Origin: Phalacrocorax aristotelis
Lineage: Eukaryota; Chordata; Aves; Suliformes; Phalacrocoracidae
Reading direction: 5' to 3'
Length of the DNA stretch: 64,000 nucleotides
Assembly (NCBI RefSeq): GCF_949628215.1
Contig: NC_134276.1
Span: forward strand, 126,480,125-126,544,124
Shown: piece after piece, positions 11,931-26,310 of the stretch
Layout: each line of letters starts with the position of its first letter
Numbering within the stretch: position 1 is the stretch's first letter
Position numbers and translations under genes: made by a program
Notes under the pieces: model-generated
Told to the model about the DNA's origin: nothing
Database searches by the model: none
What the model saw: the letters and a program-made list of their open reading frames with translations, nothing else

Positions 11931-13631
11931 GGACTGTGTCTGGGAAGTACTGCAACAGTTCCTTCTTCTGTCTTGTGAAGGTTCTGCTACAGGCAGCAGA
12001 ACTTGGGAAGTGAGATATAAGAAGTCCGTGGCAGAACACAACTGAAAACATAAATTTGCCACAAGAAGGGACAAATACTTTATTTCTTATTCACGGGAGC
12101 CTGTCCTCTCAGTTACACAATAAGAGCCAGGATCCCATGAGAGAGGAATTGACCCTAAGAAAGGCTAGAGTGGGACAGAGGATGACGTAGATGGAGAAAT
12201 AATGCATGTAGAGGGAGGAAAGTTGTCAGGATTTGCTGGCTGCATCAGTCAGAAATGTAGTGTACATTTGATGGAGAGGAGGAGAAAGACAGGGATAAAC
12301 TGATTGTGAAGGCTGAAGCTGAAGCCTGAGACATAGCTGAGAAAGAAGACATTGCCAACAAGGCGCAACTGAAGACATACTTTCAGGAAGTGCACTTTTC
12401 AACACAGCAGCGGAGAAAACTCAAGTATTGTTGGTTTAATGTGCTACGCAGAGCCATCACAGTCTTCCTGGAGACTGAACTTTCCCTGTCTTCTGTGTTC
12501 TGAGAGCACAGATCTGGGCTCTGCCTGTGGTTTTCAGTGTGGGTTATTGCAGACCCATCTTATGTTAATTATCATAATGCCATCAGATATTATTTGACAA
12601 AGGCACAGCCTGTGATCTGCTCTGTTTGAAGTGGTTTTACTGAGCCTTAAAGTCCTTGCTGACAGCAGATTCCATGCTAATAGCACATTCAACAAGAAGT
12701 GCAGGAGCTGTAGAGCTGGATTTTCATTATCAAGGTGCAGACAGAAATTAAGTTCTTTCCAGGAACTTAATTTCTAATGGTAACATAAATATCAGAGTGC
12801 TGGAACCTCAGCTGGTATAAACTTTTAAGCTGGCCTGGTTCTCTTGACTTCTCATGGAGCTACCATGACTTTCTGCATGTGAGAATTCTCACTGCTTTCT
12901 CTTTGTATGTCAGCTGAGAATCCTAAATCTTGGGACCATACAGATAGCTCAACAGGCTGCACATAAATGAGTAAATCCAAATATCTCTGAAGCTGGGAAT
13001 GGTTCTGGAAAAGCATCATGATTCTCTGTGTACTGACAGATCTGTTTTACTCACTAGGTGCTCTCCCCAGCAATGAAATACAATGTTTTTGTCTGGCAAT
13101 TTGGCAAGGAAGTGAAATTAAGCCTGGATTACATTATGCAATGGCCTCGTCTGATACATAGGGCATTAAAACCACTTTAATTCTTTCAGAGATAGCAGTG
13201 TGTGTCACACTTGTCAGTGAATTTCCTGCCTTTTGATGACCTTATGCCTAGAACTTGTTACATTTATAATGAAGGAAAATAATTTTGTAAGTTTTATTTG
13301 CATACTCTGTAAAAAAATACCTTAATTTTGCGTATGGGGTTATGTGAAAGAGAAAGTGAAAGTATTGGAGAGCATCACTTCTTGTGGGGGCAGATGGAAA
13401 ACTTCTCCTATATCTACCTTGCTGACATACTTTACTCTGACTGGCTCTCCCTCCAACTATTCCAGTTCTTAACTCTAACAGAGTTCATCCAGTCTACCTG
13501 GAATATGATTGACAGATCTGCCCAAAATTTGATTGTCTGAATGGCTGCAATTGCAGACTCTGTAATTTCAGCTCTTGCTTCCAGCATGCCGTGAAGGGCA
13601 GTATGCAACCATCATTTCCTAGGCCATTGAG
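11931..13631. other. no gene recognised
   Basis: The first few hundred bases may contain further decayed ERV sequence, but I cannot read it. Beyond that no exon, repeat or RNA gene is recognised. Confidence 0.45.
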
Positions 13632-14655
13632 TCAAAGAATCACAGAATCATAGAATGTCCTGAGTTGGAAGGGACCCACAAGGATCATCAAGTCCAGCTC
13701 CTGTCCCTGCATAGGAACACCCCAGATTAACACCATATCTCTGAGGCCATTGTCCAAGTGCTTCTTGAATAGCGTCAGGCTTGGTACCACGACTGCCTCC
13801 CTGGGGGGCCTGTTCCAGGGCTCCACCACCTTCTGGGGGAAGAACGTTTTCCTAATATCCAACCTAAACCTCCCCTGGCACATCTTCCTGCCATTACCTC
13901 AGGTCCTGCCATCGGTCACCAGAGAGAAGACATCAGTGCCTACCCCTCCTCCTCCCCCTGTGAGGAAGCTGCAGACCACAATGAGATCTCCCCTCAGTCT
14001 CCTCTTCTCCAGGCTGAACAAACCAAGTGGCTTTGCCACTCCTTGTATGGTTTCTCCTCTAGATCCTTCACCAACTTCATGGCCCTCCTCTGGACTCTCT
14101 CTAGTAGCTTTATATCCCTAATGTACTGTGGCACCCAAAACTGCACACAGTACTCAAGGTGAGGCCACACCAGCACAGAGTAGAGCGGGACAATCCCCTC
14201 CCTCAACAAGCTGCAATGCAGTGTTTGATGCATGGTTGGCCCTCTTGGCTGCCACGGCACGCTGTTTGCTCATGTTCAACTTGCCATCAACCAGAACCCC
14301 CAGATCCCTCTCTGAAGAGCTGTTCTCCAGCCTCTCGTTTCCCAGTCTATATGTACACCCAGGGTTGCCGTGCCCCAGGTGTAAAATCCAGCACTTGCCC
14401 TTGTTAAGCTTCATATGGTTGGTGATTGCCCAGCTCTCCAGTCTGTCCAGATCCTTCTGCAGGGTCTCTCTGCCCTTGAGAGCGTCAACAGCTCCTCCCA
14501 GTTTTGTGTCATTGGCATACTTAATTAGTATTCTTTCAAGTCCTGCATCCAAGTCATTAACAAAGACTTTAAAGAGTACTGGTCGCAAGATGGATCCCTG
14601 CAGGAGCCCACCAGTGACTGGCCATCAGTCCAATTGGTCCCACTGCAGGGCAAGT
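13632..14655 (-). mobile_element. CR1 LINE fragment with partial reverse transcriptase
   Basis: The plus strand starts with AAAGAATCACAGAATCATAG, the reverse complement of a CR1 3' end of a different subfamily from the 5-kb copy. On the minus strand, 14,154-14,588 encodes the palm-to-thumb part of the CR1 ORF2 reverse transcriptase: PVLFKVFVNDLDAGLE, then the catalytic box as YANDTKLGG (YADD expected; one catalytic Asp is Asn), then SSSERDLGVLVDGKLNM. The element is 5'-truncated and inactive. Its upper end is approximate. Confidence 0.9.
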
Positions 14656-17600
14656 CCCCTAGTAGAAGGGCATAATGCAGTAGGCTGGCTATGGAGGTAA
14701 AATCTATAAACTTTGTGTCAGCAGACTGACATAGTAAGCTTATAAAGCCGCTTCCTGGTTGTTCTGTGGTTGGGTGTTGTTTATTCCTGGAAACACCCAC
14801 ACACCTGAAAGTCCTGATGAGAATATGGTTTCTTTTACACAACTCCTACTGGAGGGCAGGTAAGGCTGAGGTGACACCCACATTCCCAGAGTCCCTCTCC
14901 CTTCAGGGAAGCTTGCATTTAATAGCAAGACTGAAACTGGAGGACCTGACTTTGAATTCAGAGCTGTTGTGCAACCGTTATACACATGTGTAGGTAATTA
15001 AATATTACTCATGTTTCAAAGTACTTCTGGGGGTGCTGGGTGTAGGGGCTAAATGTACAAAACACCTCCCTGCAGCCTAGTCTGAAACTCTGCTTCCCAT
15101 CACTCCCTGGATTCCTGTCTCAATAGCTTCTGCAGGCCATGTCCATGCTGTGCAGCCGCTGACGGTGCAGAGCTCCCTGAGCTGGCTTTGAGCTAGCTTC
15201 GGAAATAGAAACAGTACAATCAAGTCAGCACAACACTGCACCTAGCCAGGGCACAGCAACATGTTCATGCAACTAACTGCTCCCTGGTGGGGATGAATGA
15301 TCCCACCCAGTGCAACACAATGACGCTTCAGCTCACTTGGAGCTAGTTCTGGCATCTGGCATTTGGCATCTGACATATGCAGAAGGCACACAGTTCCTGC
15401 TGGTATGAAATGTTGTGGCTCTCTTAAAATGAGCGTTAAGGTCACTAAAATGCATGAAGTTCACCTGCCTGGAACTCCTGCACAGGCCACAATGCCTAGG
15501 AGCTTTACCTTGTGATTACGTTGTGGTTACTTTCTAGCCTACCTCCCAGCAAGGCTTCCCTTGAACCCTGCTCCAGATTGGGCAAAGAAGATTGGGCTTA
15601 CTTGGAGAAGTGCACTGAGAGCAGATGACTGAAAAGTGGGGAGGAAGTGACTCAGAGGACCGGATGAATTGAGACAGATATTTGGTGAGAGGAAAGGGGC
15701 AGGAACCTCCAGATGAATCCTAGCTCCCTTCTGTGCTGGAGGTCCAAAGCATTAGTCAGCCCCTCTTTTCTTTGGTCAGGAGGTTGCACAGAAATAAACA
15801 ATTGTTAAGGCTCTGCTTGAACTATAGGAAGATGTTTCACTTCTCTGATTCCTTAAAATGCTGAAATCCTTGGCTTGAGAAATGAACAGGATGTCTTCAC
15901 TTGACAGCAAAGCCTGAGGCTGTTTTGTTTTCCAATGGAGGTGCTTCCTAGCCATCTCCCAGTCGAGGGTGGGCAAGCTAAGGATATGAAGGAGGAAGTT
16001 CCACATTTGAACACTGTTTGTGGCACTTCTAATTATCTGGCCTGGAAATCCACTAGCTCAGATATGTTGGGACTAACCTCTGCACTGCCCTATATGTCAT
16101 GCTCTGTCTACTATCCCCAGTGTGGCTGCACAGAATACTAAGGCTGTATATGATATGTCCTCTATTATTTCAATTAGCTGGAGTAAGGAAACATGAGAAA
16201 TCTGTGGGAAGTTCTTCCATGACATAAATCAACCGAGGTTAGTGGAAAGAAGTTGATGTATTGAGACATTTACAGGGTGTAGAGGCATTTATTTCATTTT
16301 CTGCTACAGATGCTACACATGTAAGCAGAAGCAGGAGATTCTTCTGCCTGATTTGGCATTTGGATGGTTATGTCTGTCCTATTTTGCTTAGTCAACAGCA
16401 GTAAGGCTGAGAGAAGACGATTCTAATAGAATGAATGGACATTTCTAGTGAAGAAATTGAAGTCCAGCATCAGATCATTCACAGAAAGGTACAAGACACT
16501 TTCTAGCCATCAGGAGATAGGTATTGGTTTAAATGACAGTGCATAAAGCTTAATATTTGTTTCAGAACTGTGCCTGCATTGTTCTAATTTCTAATATCTC
16601 CACAATTTTTGATTATCTAATGTTTTATGGAGTCTTGCTTGTTTTCTTAATTCAGCAATATCTGGTGATAAGGGCGTATACAACCCATTTATGCAGTGAA
16701 TGAAAAGTTACTTCCTTTTCTTGCCTTGAAGTTGGTATGAGGTGAGGTGAGGCATCCTGCTGTTCTTGCATAGTGGGGATCAAGGGAAATAGAAACTAAT
16801 ATATAGTCATAATAATAATTAGCTATCCAAGCTTGAATCCTAATCTTTCTGCCTTTCTTCTAAAAACTCTGGTTTCTCTCCCTTTCTATTCAGACTGCAT
16901 TTAACATCACCTGAAGAAAAACCAGAAGGAAGTAGAGAGAAGCATGTGATTCAAGATTCAAATATCTGATGGTGGTGGGATTTGCTAATATATGACTGGG
17001 TTTTTAAGGCCACTCTGAAATGATAGACTGCAGTTTAGGAGTAATTTCTGTGCAAAACATATAAACATATTCCCAACTACACTTGGAGACTCCAAAATAT
17101 GGAACTGCAAGTGTTGCCAGGTCTGAATATTTCCTGTAACTTCAAAAAGCTACGGTCTTTCCAAAGTGTAGTCAAGGCATGCAGTAATGAGCCTTGTATT
17201 TTTGGGTGTGTGTATTGCTCTTGTTACTGTCTATAGATAATCTCAGTCAATCATGGATCATTGATGTGCAGGAAGGTCACAATATTAATTAAAAATATAT
17301 GCTCATTGTCGTTTTCTTCACCTGCATCAAAAGGACTTCACAAAGACAGCTATACTTCCACAAATTAGCAAAACCTCAAGTTGGCCATTTAAAATTATTT
17401 TCAGCATCTTACTTTTGGACACTAAAGAGGAAACCTGTCTCACTTCCTCTGGCATAGCCTGTCTTCTCTGTGAAGTTCAGCTTACCACAGAGACGTCTAC
17501 AGGAACCTCACAGCTCAAGATCATTCTTAAACTGTATATATTACACTGAGATCCACCATGACATTAATCTGTCAGGAACGCAGTGGTCATGGAGGGTTGA

Positions 17601-20600
17601 AATTAGTATTTTTTTCATAAAACAAAAAGCCATCAGGAATCCATGCTAAATCAGCGTTGTATTAGAACTTTTGGACAGACATAAGTGGAACCTTAGGGGA
17701 TAGGAGATGGAGGCAGACATCTTTGCTCCAGCCCCACTAACCCTTCCCCATTGTCCTAGAGATCTGATCTTACAAGTGGGGTAGGGGGGTTGCAGGACTT
17801 TTTCCTAGGGTACTTGTCTTCACAGCCAAAGCAAGTAGAGTAGAAGTTGCTGTGACTCCCTCCCCCTCTCTGACTCTCTCTCCTTGGCAAAACCCCATTC
17901 CTGCTTCCCTCTACCCCTGTGACCCACTGACGTGACAGCTCCATTCGCCTACATTGCTTGGGAAGTGCCACCAGATGGGATATAGGAGTCTTCACCTTCC
18001 TTTGTACTGATGGAGCAGGGAAGACACGAGAGTGAGAGATGGCATCCCATTTCAGAAGATGGGATGTTGAGATGAAAGGAGAGACAAGAGAGGCCAAGTG
18101 GAGCACACAGTGAGGCACGGTGTGCAGAGCAGGGCACCAAGACAGTATTGTATGTACTATGTGACACTCCATTAGTGTTAGTGGCTAATAGCTACAACCA
18201 GGACATGGTTGTACGGTGCGCATGTTTCCCAACAGTATTGAGTGCAGCTTTATCTAATCGGGTTGAGCAGTGACACTAGAAACGGGAATGAAAGCTTTTC
18301 TCTTTAGGTTCATCACCATCAAGTTGACCAAGATCATTCAGTGATATATCCTGCCCTGAAAAGGCCAAACCTTTTGAACTAAAGAGGGACAAATTCATTA
18401 GTTTCAGTGAAATTTTGCCTCAAGGTTTGAAGCACCTTCTGTGAAATAAACTGACAGGTTATCTTGATTTGCACACATTCGTTTCCTCAACTATACCAAG
18501 AAATCCTTTTAGGGAAGCTCTAATCCTTTGGTTAGATAGCTGCAATAGCATATAAACAAACAAGTAAATGGAAATATGGGAGATTAAAAATGTGATCTGA
18601 TCACCACATGCAAATACATGTACAGGGGAAAAGTGCAGGTGGTAAAGGACTTTTTCACTCAGTGAAAAAGATGCAACACCGACCAAGCTACAGCCAGTCA
18701 AATTCAAACTATAAATCGGGCTTGTATTTTTAGCAGTGAGCATGACTAAGTGTTGGAACAAACAACTGTAGGAAGTGATGATTCCCGTGTCTTGTTTCCT
18801 TCAGGTAAAGACTTAACTGCCTTAGAAAAAGTGCTCTACTGGAGCCTGGGTTACCTCACCATAGAGAATGAATAGTTCTCTACAGAGTTCACCACAGAGA
18901 ATGAGTTCTTCATCTCTACTGAGATGAAGAACAGGACACACATGAAATGTGAAACACCCTTTATTCATACCTATTCACTTCTCCCAGGATTGATCTTAAA
19001 CACCTTAGTGAGTTGTAGAGCAGTGATGAACCTAATCTGTAGGTGATTAAGGGAAGTTACGGGTTGTCAGCTTCAGGCTTTTACCCTGCATTACTCTTGA
19101 TTTTTCCAGTGAAAGATAGCTATACTGGGGAAAAGAGACTAAACTGAAAAATAATATGAAACTCAAAATTTCCTCAAGGCCACGAAAAATCTGAATGAGG
19201 ATATAATCTCTGGACCTTGTACCATGCTTTGCCTTATCTCATTTCTGTATGTCTCCTTCCAAAGGGTGCTGATAAAAGCTTCAGCAACATCTAGAATCTG
19301 AAATGGAGGACAGGATCTGTTGTCTCTATTCCAGCAGCATGTATCTTATTTTCTGAAGAAGATTTTTTTCCATGATAGAGGGCTTTCCTAGAAAAGGATC
19401 TATGTTGTGACTCAGACCACGCTGAAATTATTATTTCCAGATTGGGCTGTCAGCAATAAATTTGGGAGGGTTGGAAATATTCCATACTACCCAGATAACT
19501 TCCATGCTGCTTTTACCTCTAATATGGTCAAGTCCTGTGCCACTAACTTTCAGAAAAAAGACAAAATTTATATTTAATAGATGACAATCCAGATCCAGTT
19601 GAAAAATATTTAGCATTTGAGGAGATCCCCACAATGGGATTTTTCCTTAGATTTATGTCCTTCGTGTATGTAGCAAGGTTTGGTAGTGGGGTGGTGGACC
19701 CACTGTAGACACAGCTGAGCTCATCAACAATGCTGGTGGTGCCTCTGTGAAAACACATTTAAGGAAATGCAGAAAACACCACATAGGAAACAAAAAGAGT
19801 GAGAAGCAGCAGAGGAAACACCAAGGTCAGAAGAGGAGGAGGAGGGGTGTTGCATGGTGCCAGAGCAGATATTTCACTGAAGCCCATGGAGGACCTGTGT
19901 GGAACAGGGGAAAGGTGTGAGAAGGAAGGAGGGTCAGAGAGGAACTGCTTTGTTCTCACTGTAACCCTGCAACTCCATGTGCCTCTGGGGAGGATAGAGG
20001 AGCTGGGAGTGAAGCTGAGCATTGAAAAGGGAAGAGGAAATTGTTTTAATGTTTGTCTTCTTTTTTCCCACTATCCAAATCACCAAGTAAATGCTTATTT
20101 TATTTGGCGGTAAATTAATTTTCCCCAAGTCAAGTCCGTTTTGCCCATGAGAGTGATTGATAAGCATGCTCCTTGTTTTCATCTTGACCCATGAGTTTTC
20201 TCATTCCTATTCTTCCTATTTTCCCCTTCTCTGCTGCCAAGCGTGTGGGTCATAAGTGAGCAGCTGGGTGGGCATTTAATTGTTAGCCAAGTCTAGTCCA
20301 CCACAGTTGTGTTAGGCATAAAATAGTTCAGTTGTAATTGGTTTAACTAAGATGTGCAGAATCCAAAAGAATCTCTGGTGTAACTCCAGAGAGGTCAGTC
20401 TATTCATCAAGCCTTGATTTTCCCTGATAGTCTCAATGTTTTTAAAGTGTAGGATGGAACTTCCTGATTTTGTGGTGCTGTTCTTGCCACTTTCTGAGGA
20501 AGGCAGGAACCTTGACCTGAGGGGTTCAGGATAGGCCAGAAGCAAAATTTTCTCTTCCAGTTTTGCGACTGGCTCATTCCCTCACCTTTGTTTTTTATAA

Positions 20601-23600
20601 GTGAATTGTAAAAACCACTTCTGTCACAGAGAAGCTCAACTCCCAAGGCTACATGTATTATATACATACAATGCTTCTGTTATGAGGGGCATGCATGCAT
20701 TGGAAACTGAGAACAAAGGGCTTCTCCCATGTAAGGAGACTTGCTAACCTGAGCAGTTCTTTTTTTTCTGATAGTAATACATGGCAAGGAATCAGCTCTG
20801 CTTGCTACACCAGAACAAACAAGGCCTGTCTGGCAGAGGGAAATACCAGCCTACAGTTGTTAGCGATGTACGACTAAGAACGGCATGGGATGGGGGGTAT
20901 GGCATCTGTATGATCTGGAAAACAGAGCCTTGCCAGCCCTGCAGATTGAAAAATCATTTCTCTACTTGCTGGACACAAATCAAACAACTGCAGAAGAAAT
21001 TCATTTGCTTGGGTGGTTTCACTCTGTAACAATGATGGCTAAAATATGAGATCTCAGAACTATATGACTCCAGTTGGGGCAGAAGAACTCTAAATATCAC
21101 TTAGTTTGGGAACTTGCGAATACTGAGAACACTTCAGGTGAAGAAAAAGAACATGATGGTAAAATTCTGGTAGTTACAAAAAATTTGGCTTTATATGTTT
21201 TAATCAGGTCAGAATTTCTAAATTAGGTATTGGTGAATACAAGTGATGACATTTGTAATTCGCATCTCTCCAGGGCTTGGCAAGTTTATCTGAACAGTAA
21301 TAAGAAAGAGGCAGTGAGTCAGAAGCTCAAAAATAATAATTTGCGGACTAGTAATGATGTGTTGCCCCACACTGCTCTGTTCTTTCTTTAGAAACTGCTG
21401 CAGCTGCCCTTTGACACGAAAATGCTGACAGTAGAATGAAAGAGCACTAAAATCCAGGAAATACTGCAACTTGAATTTTGATGAGACAAAAGGGTGGTAT
21501 TGAGCAGAGCACTCTAAACATTCCACTCTGGGGTGGCTTTCTGAACCTTGTGCCCTTTAATGATGATGGCAACTTACAACTTGAGCTCTGTGAAGAGTAA
21601 CCTTTTACTCTGATAAGCTATAAATACCAACAGCAGCTTACTAATGAGTTTGGCACTGTTGTCAGTGAGTGTGCAGCAGGAGTATGGCATCTTTTCTCCC
21701 AAAATCACTTTGTTAATAGATTGTTGTGATCCAAATAACTGCCTAAACTGAGTACAACTTAAGATTAAATCTTCTGTGATTAAATATTCTGCGATTAAAT
21801 ATTCTGCTTGCTTTCAAGGTAGGTTGGGATACCTATATTGTTTATGTCATTATCTAGACCAGCTGAAGTTTCCCAGCTTTTCTCTGCCAAGACTTGGTTC
21901 AGTAATACCGTCTAGAAGATAACATGACTGTATAAGAAATGGCATATATAGTTAAAGCTGAGAAATCACAGGGGCTTTGTGGTACATATTAATGTTTGAT
22001 TTCTTTGAGAGTCAAAGATCTAAATCTAAGACCAGAAGGATGAGAACAAACAGGAAAGGCAATGGAGAACACTTTTCAACACGGAGTTCTGCCCAGGCTC
22101 TGCACCCTACAGATATCCCAAATCTTTTCACAGGTGCTGTCTTGATGAGTAAAAATAATGATCTGAGAACTCAAATCATGTGACCGTTTTAAAAATAACT
22201 GTCCTTCAGAGAGATGAAGTAACTAAGATTTCTTGTATTGCTATCCACATTCAGCATGGACTTTCTACCTGATAGAGCTGACCATCCCTACCATCTGTGA
22301 GAATAATTCTGCAAAGTTACCAGCTGCCTTTTCTCACTGCTTGGGTTTCTCTGCTGACAAATGTGTCACAAGGTCCTGTTTCACCAGAAATACTGAAAGA
22401 CCAGAAATGATCTCAGAAGGAACATCTCAAGTATGTTACATGGTTCTCCCATGGTATCTACTTATATTCCACACTACTTTTCAGCTATACTAGCAGTAGG
22501 ATCTAAGAGATGGGTGTTATATGTCTTCTACAGGAGAAAACTGTCCCTTTTTCTCCATTCTACCCCATGGGTTTTGCTAGAATTCACAGTGAATGGAAAT
22601 GGTTTTAAATCTCTTTCCCAGCTGTTTGAAAATACGGTGTCTGACAGTCATAATTTTTCTCATTGTCTGACGCATAAGACTAGGCAGTTGGGATAATGTG
22701 CGTTTGACTTGTGAGTGACCTCAGTAGTTAAAAAACCCCACTCCAGTTGCCCTTTCAGCTCCACTTTGTGGTCAAATCAGATGATGCTGCCCTCTTTCAG
22801 AAATACATTTTAGGATGGAATGAAATACTTTATTCAACCCAAAGCAAAAGATTTTATTTGTTCAAAGGAGTGGGATTTGTGTGGGTGGTTAAAGTATTTT
22901 TGAGTCTACTTTCTGTGAATCTTTAGGAGAAAGCATGTACTACTGTATGATTTTTACCACATGTAATTGCTTGACTAGGTATGGCATAATGATTGGTCAT
23001 CATTACATGTAGGTGTATTTCAAAAAATGTAAATCAAAAAGTTTTCTTTGAATTCTTTTATCCATCCTGGCATTCATCTGCATGTAGACTCCTGTAAAGA
23101 TTCATCTTTGTCTAAGAAAGCTACATTCTTCTGTACATTTGAGAATAAGAAAAATGATAAAAAATAGTTAGATTTTATCATTAAATCTAAAGATTTAAGA
23201 TTTTAAGCATCATAGGAATTGCTCCTTGAACCCTGTGGCATAAAACCTGAAATAAGCAGAACTGAGTTTGCCATGAGGAACATTGCCTCTGATGTACTTG
23301 ATAGCTGTGATTTAACTCAAAGTTTTCAAATACGAGATTGTGTTTGTAGTTGCCTCTCAATGCAGTGTATATGAACGGGCCAGTTCTCCATAATACAGGC
23401 ACAGTTTTTACTGTGACATGGTTTGTATAGGAAGGAGTTCCATAATTAAATATTTTTCCTGGTGGAATGGGATACCAGCCTCCAAAAGCTGAGACTCGCT
23501 GGTTTAGAGGGTTGTTTGTGCTTGTCATGTCTCATACATGTTGCATTTTGATGACACTGTCAGGCAATACATGAAATGAATAGACTCTTTTTGATGCAAT

Positions 23601-24384
23601 GTAAGATAATCTCCTGATATATATATGTTAAACAAATTACTTAATAGGAAAAAGTTCATATGCATGAGTGGAAATACCACATGCAGTAAAAATAAACAAG
23701 GGCCTACCAGTCTGCTGATGGAAAGACAGATAGCAATAAGTGAAGATTAGGCAGGTACTACTTATTTTTGCATAGTTACACTAGCTGCACTGTGAACATT
23801 TGCAATCGTATCCTGATAATTTGGCACTCGACCGTCCTCCATCACTGAGATAATCTCAGCTAGGAGATCCTTTTGCACTGTTGGTCAGACTAGAACTTGT
23901 AGATTTCAAATTTGTTTTGCACAGAGACAAGTAGGGCTCTCTGCAGACTGATTACTATCCAAGGAATGAACAAACCAAAACAAGAAACACTTTGGCTTGT
24001 GAATAAAAGTCTGGATGCTGACAAAGCCTATATGAAGCCCTAGCATTATGTTCCATTTAACCACAGCCCTCCGAATCAAGGGTCTCCTGCTCAGTGGTAG
24101 CTTGAGTGACACACAGCCTATTTTACAGTCCTACCAGAAGCAACCCACTTTGTAGCTACTACACTGATGCAAGACTCACAGTAGCTAGTGTGTCCCCTGT
24201 TTCTGTAGCTGTATCAACATTACAATCCTCAAGAGTGGCTGCACTCTGTGTAACTCTAGCTGCAGCAGCAGCAGCAAAGGCCCTAGTAATCAGCAACAGA
24301 AACACATCTCTGGGTAAACTTGTAAAGCTCATGCCTATGCGGCTAGTTTGCCCTTTATAGGGGTTAGGTTTCTAGGGTCAGGGT
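14656..24384. other. long gene-free stretch
   Basis: I found no exon, repeat family or RNA gene I can name in nearly 10 kb. Two longer minus-strand frames stand out only by length: 17,756-18,172 (138 codons) and 23,187-23,528 (113 codons). Neither has a recognisable domain and both are within what chance would give. A small CAG/GCA run lies at about 24,260-24,280. Confidence 0.45.
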
Positions 24385-24790
24385 GCACTACCAATCCTTA
24401 ATGGTCCTGACTGGCCTCACCTGGGCCTCCACCCAAGCTCTCTGCCCATAGGCCCAGGAGCACCATTTAAGCCCAGGTAAGGGCCTTGCTTCCTGCTTGA
24501 GCTGCCTGGTAGGAGTGCTCATCTCTGTGTTGGCTATGCCTTGCTCTGGATTGATTTCATATCTCAAAGCCAGGCATGTCTTATGGCTGTGAACATGCCT
24601 GATCATTGTTGATCTGTTTCTGACCCTGGTTACCTTCACCTGACCTTGACTTGTGGATTGACTTCCTGATGTGTCCTTGGGCCAGCCTTACCACCATGAA
24701 ATTGCTTAATGATCTGGATTGGGCTACTGTGTCCTGGACTGCCCTGCAGGAAAAGGAAGCCTTCTAACCCTGTTTTTCTGTGATGAGAGG
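24385..24790. repeat. possible LTR or other dispersed repeat
   Basis: This GC-richer block differs from its AT-rich surroundings and has the compositional look of an avian LTR. I have a sense of it as a dispersed repeat but see no second copy in the window, no target-site duplication and no primer-binding site. Orientation is uncertain. Confidence 0.25.
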
Positions 24791-26004
24791 TGAGAGAATA
24801 ACTTTAGTTATATGCTGATAGTCATTGCACCTGATACATGGATATTCCTCAGCACCAGACTGCTGCCATTCCATCTATGGCCAGTGTGGAGTTTCTACCT
24901 TGTGCTAGATGAAAGATCAATAAGGCAGAGCTCTTGTTTTAGTCCAGCTTAAGTCTTAGATGGGTATAGGTGGGGGAGGATGATTGTTTTTTTTTTACTT
25001 GTTAGAATGTTATTACCTATGTAAATGTCATCCTTAATTATGCTGGCAAGAATACTCAATTTGCTATTAACTCCTGGTTATTGCATGTATTCCTGTAGTA
25101 GAAACTCTGCCCTTTTACTCTGTTGTAAATAGGAACTAACTCTGACTCCAGTAGTGTTATTAGGTTTGCAATCTCTTTACTGAGATAAATCTGGATGAAG
25201 GCATATGTGCAGACCCTGATAGATGCCTCATAGCCTTATGTCTGTCTTGCTAAGCTGGGCACTATAATCTTTTTTTAATGGTGCTAAAATCTTCACTGCT
25301 GATGGGATAAGAGACCGGGATCTCAACTACATTTTTATGCCATGATTTCTTTAATGTATCTTTTTAATTCTGAAGAAAAAAGTATTTAAATCACTGAAAA
25401 TAATTGTAGAAAAGTTTCTATCAGCTTTTAGAATTGCATCTCTGAGATGTTAAAGCTCCCATAAAATGGTGCTGTGGGCAGAAATCATCAATGAGTGGTG
25501 ATGCTATTTGCCTTTAAATATTATGTTCAGAATAACTTGTAATATTTTCAGCACTGAGCAGAAGAGACATTAGTCCCTAAAACTACTTTTTAAGTACTTA
25601 AAGAAAAACTGGGTGTATACTCTGGGTCCTCCATGATATTTATTTTGTATTTAGTTTACATAAGTTTAATATTTAGTTCATAAGATAGGTTGTAAGTTTC
25701 GTAAGTTTGATACTCCTCACTAAAGTCTGTTGTCCTAGTACCAGCATGAGGATGGTTAAATGCCAGCGGACCTGAGTCTCTGGCCAATTCTTTCTGTCCT
25801 GTCATCCAATTACCCTGGAATATGTTTATCTTTAGAAGGGTGTTCCTGCATTGTGGCTGCTACTGATGCATTGGGTTAATGCAGCATTTATTCCCTGGTC
25901 AGCTGGAATAGACACTTGGCCTACATGCCATTTCAGGAAGCAGTGTGACCCTTCCTCAACTGGCCTCCACAGCTTCTGTTTTTTGTATCTCATTTGAACA
26001 CCTG
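24791..26004. other. no gene recognised
   Basis: AT-rich, without exons or repeats that I can name. Confidence 0.45.
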
Positions 26005-26095
26005 GGGTTCTGATCTGGTCTCTGATGTGATCTCAGTGTCTAAGACCATGACAAAGTTAGAAAGAAATAGCCTGGGTACAGAGCTCTGGCCCTGG
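26005..26095 (-). pseudogene. very decayed CD200R-like first exon
   Basis: This lies below the shared promoter block at 26.18-26.31 kb, where the signal exon is expected. The minus strand reads LFLSNFVMVLDTEIT, a weak match to TVCVFVLLAITKVT of the 8-kb copy in the same relative position. No start codon in a sensible place and no clear donor. The call depends mainly on the better-conserved upstream block. Confidence 0.25.
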
Positions 26096-26180
26096 TGTGT
26101 AACATTAATGTGTCCAAAGAATAGACTGACCCAGCCATTGCACTTGTCTCCATGGCTCACCATTATTCTGGTGGACTGGG

Positions 26181-26310
26181 TCCTTGAGGCTGGAGAGCTT
26201 CCGCCCCCTGCCTTTTTGCAGACCTGGGCTTCCTGTACCTTCTTTGCTTTGTCTCTCCTCACAGGGCTGATCTGTGGCTGATAAACCCCACAGCAGAGCT
26301 CAAATGAGTC
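26181..26310 (-). promoter_or_regulatory. relic promoter block of a CD200R-like copy
   Basis: The segment GCTGATAAACCCCACAGCAG (around 26,274-26,295) plus the preceding CTCCTCACAGGGCTGAT aligns with the 8.31-8.36 kb block. GGGCTTCCTGTACC (26,226-26,239) sits where the 8-, 36- and 47.7-kb copies have the ETS-like element. No readable gene follows. Confidence 0.4.

Noticed and set aside
17756-18172. 138-codon minus frame
   Set aside because: No domain, low-complexity Ser/Pro/Arg stretches, no splice or promoter context; length alone is within chance for the window.
24250-24285. CAG/GCA run as a polyglutamine or poly-alanine gene
   Set aside because: Too short and without a surrounding coding exon.
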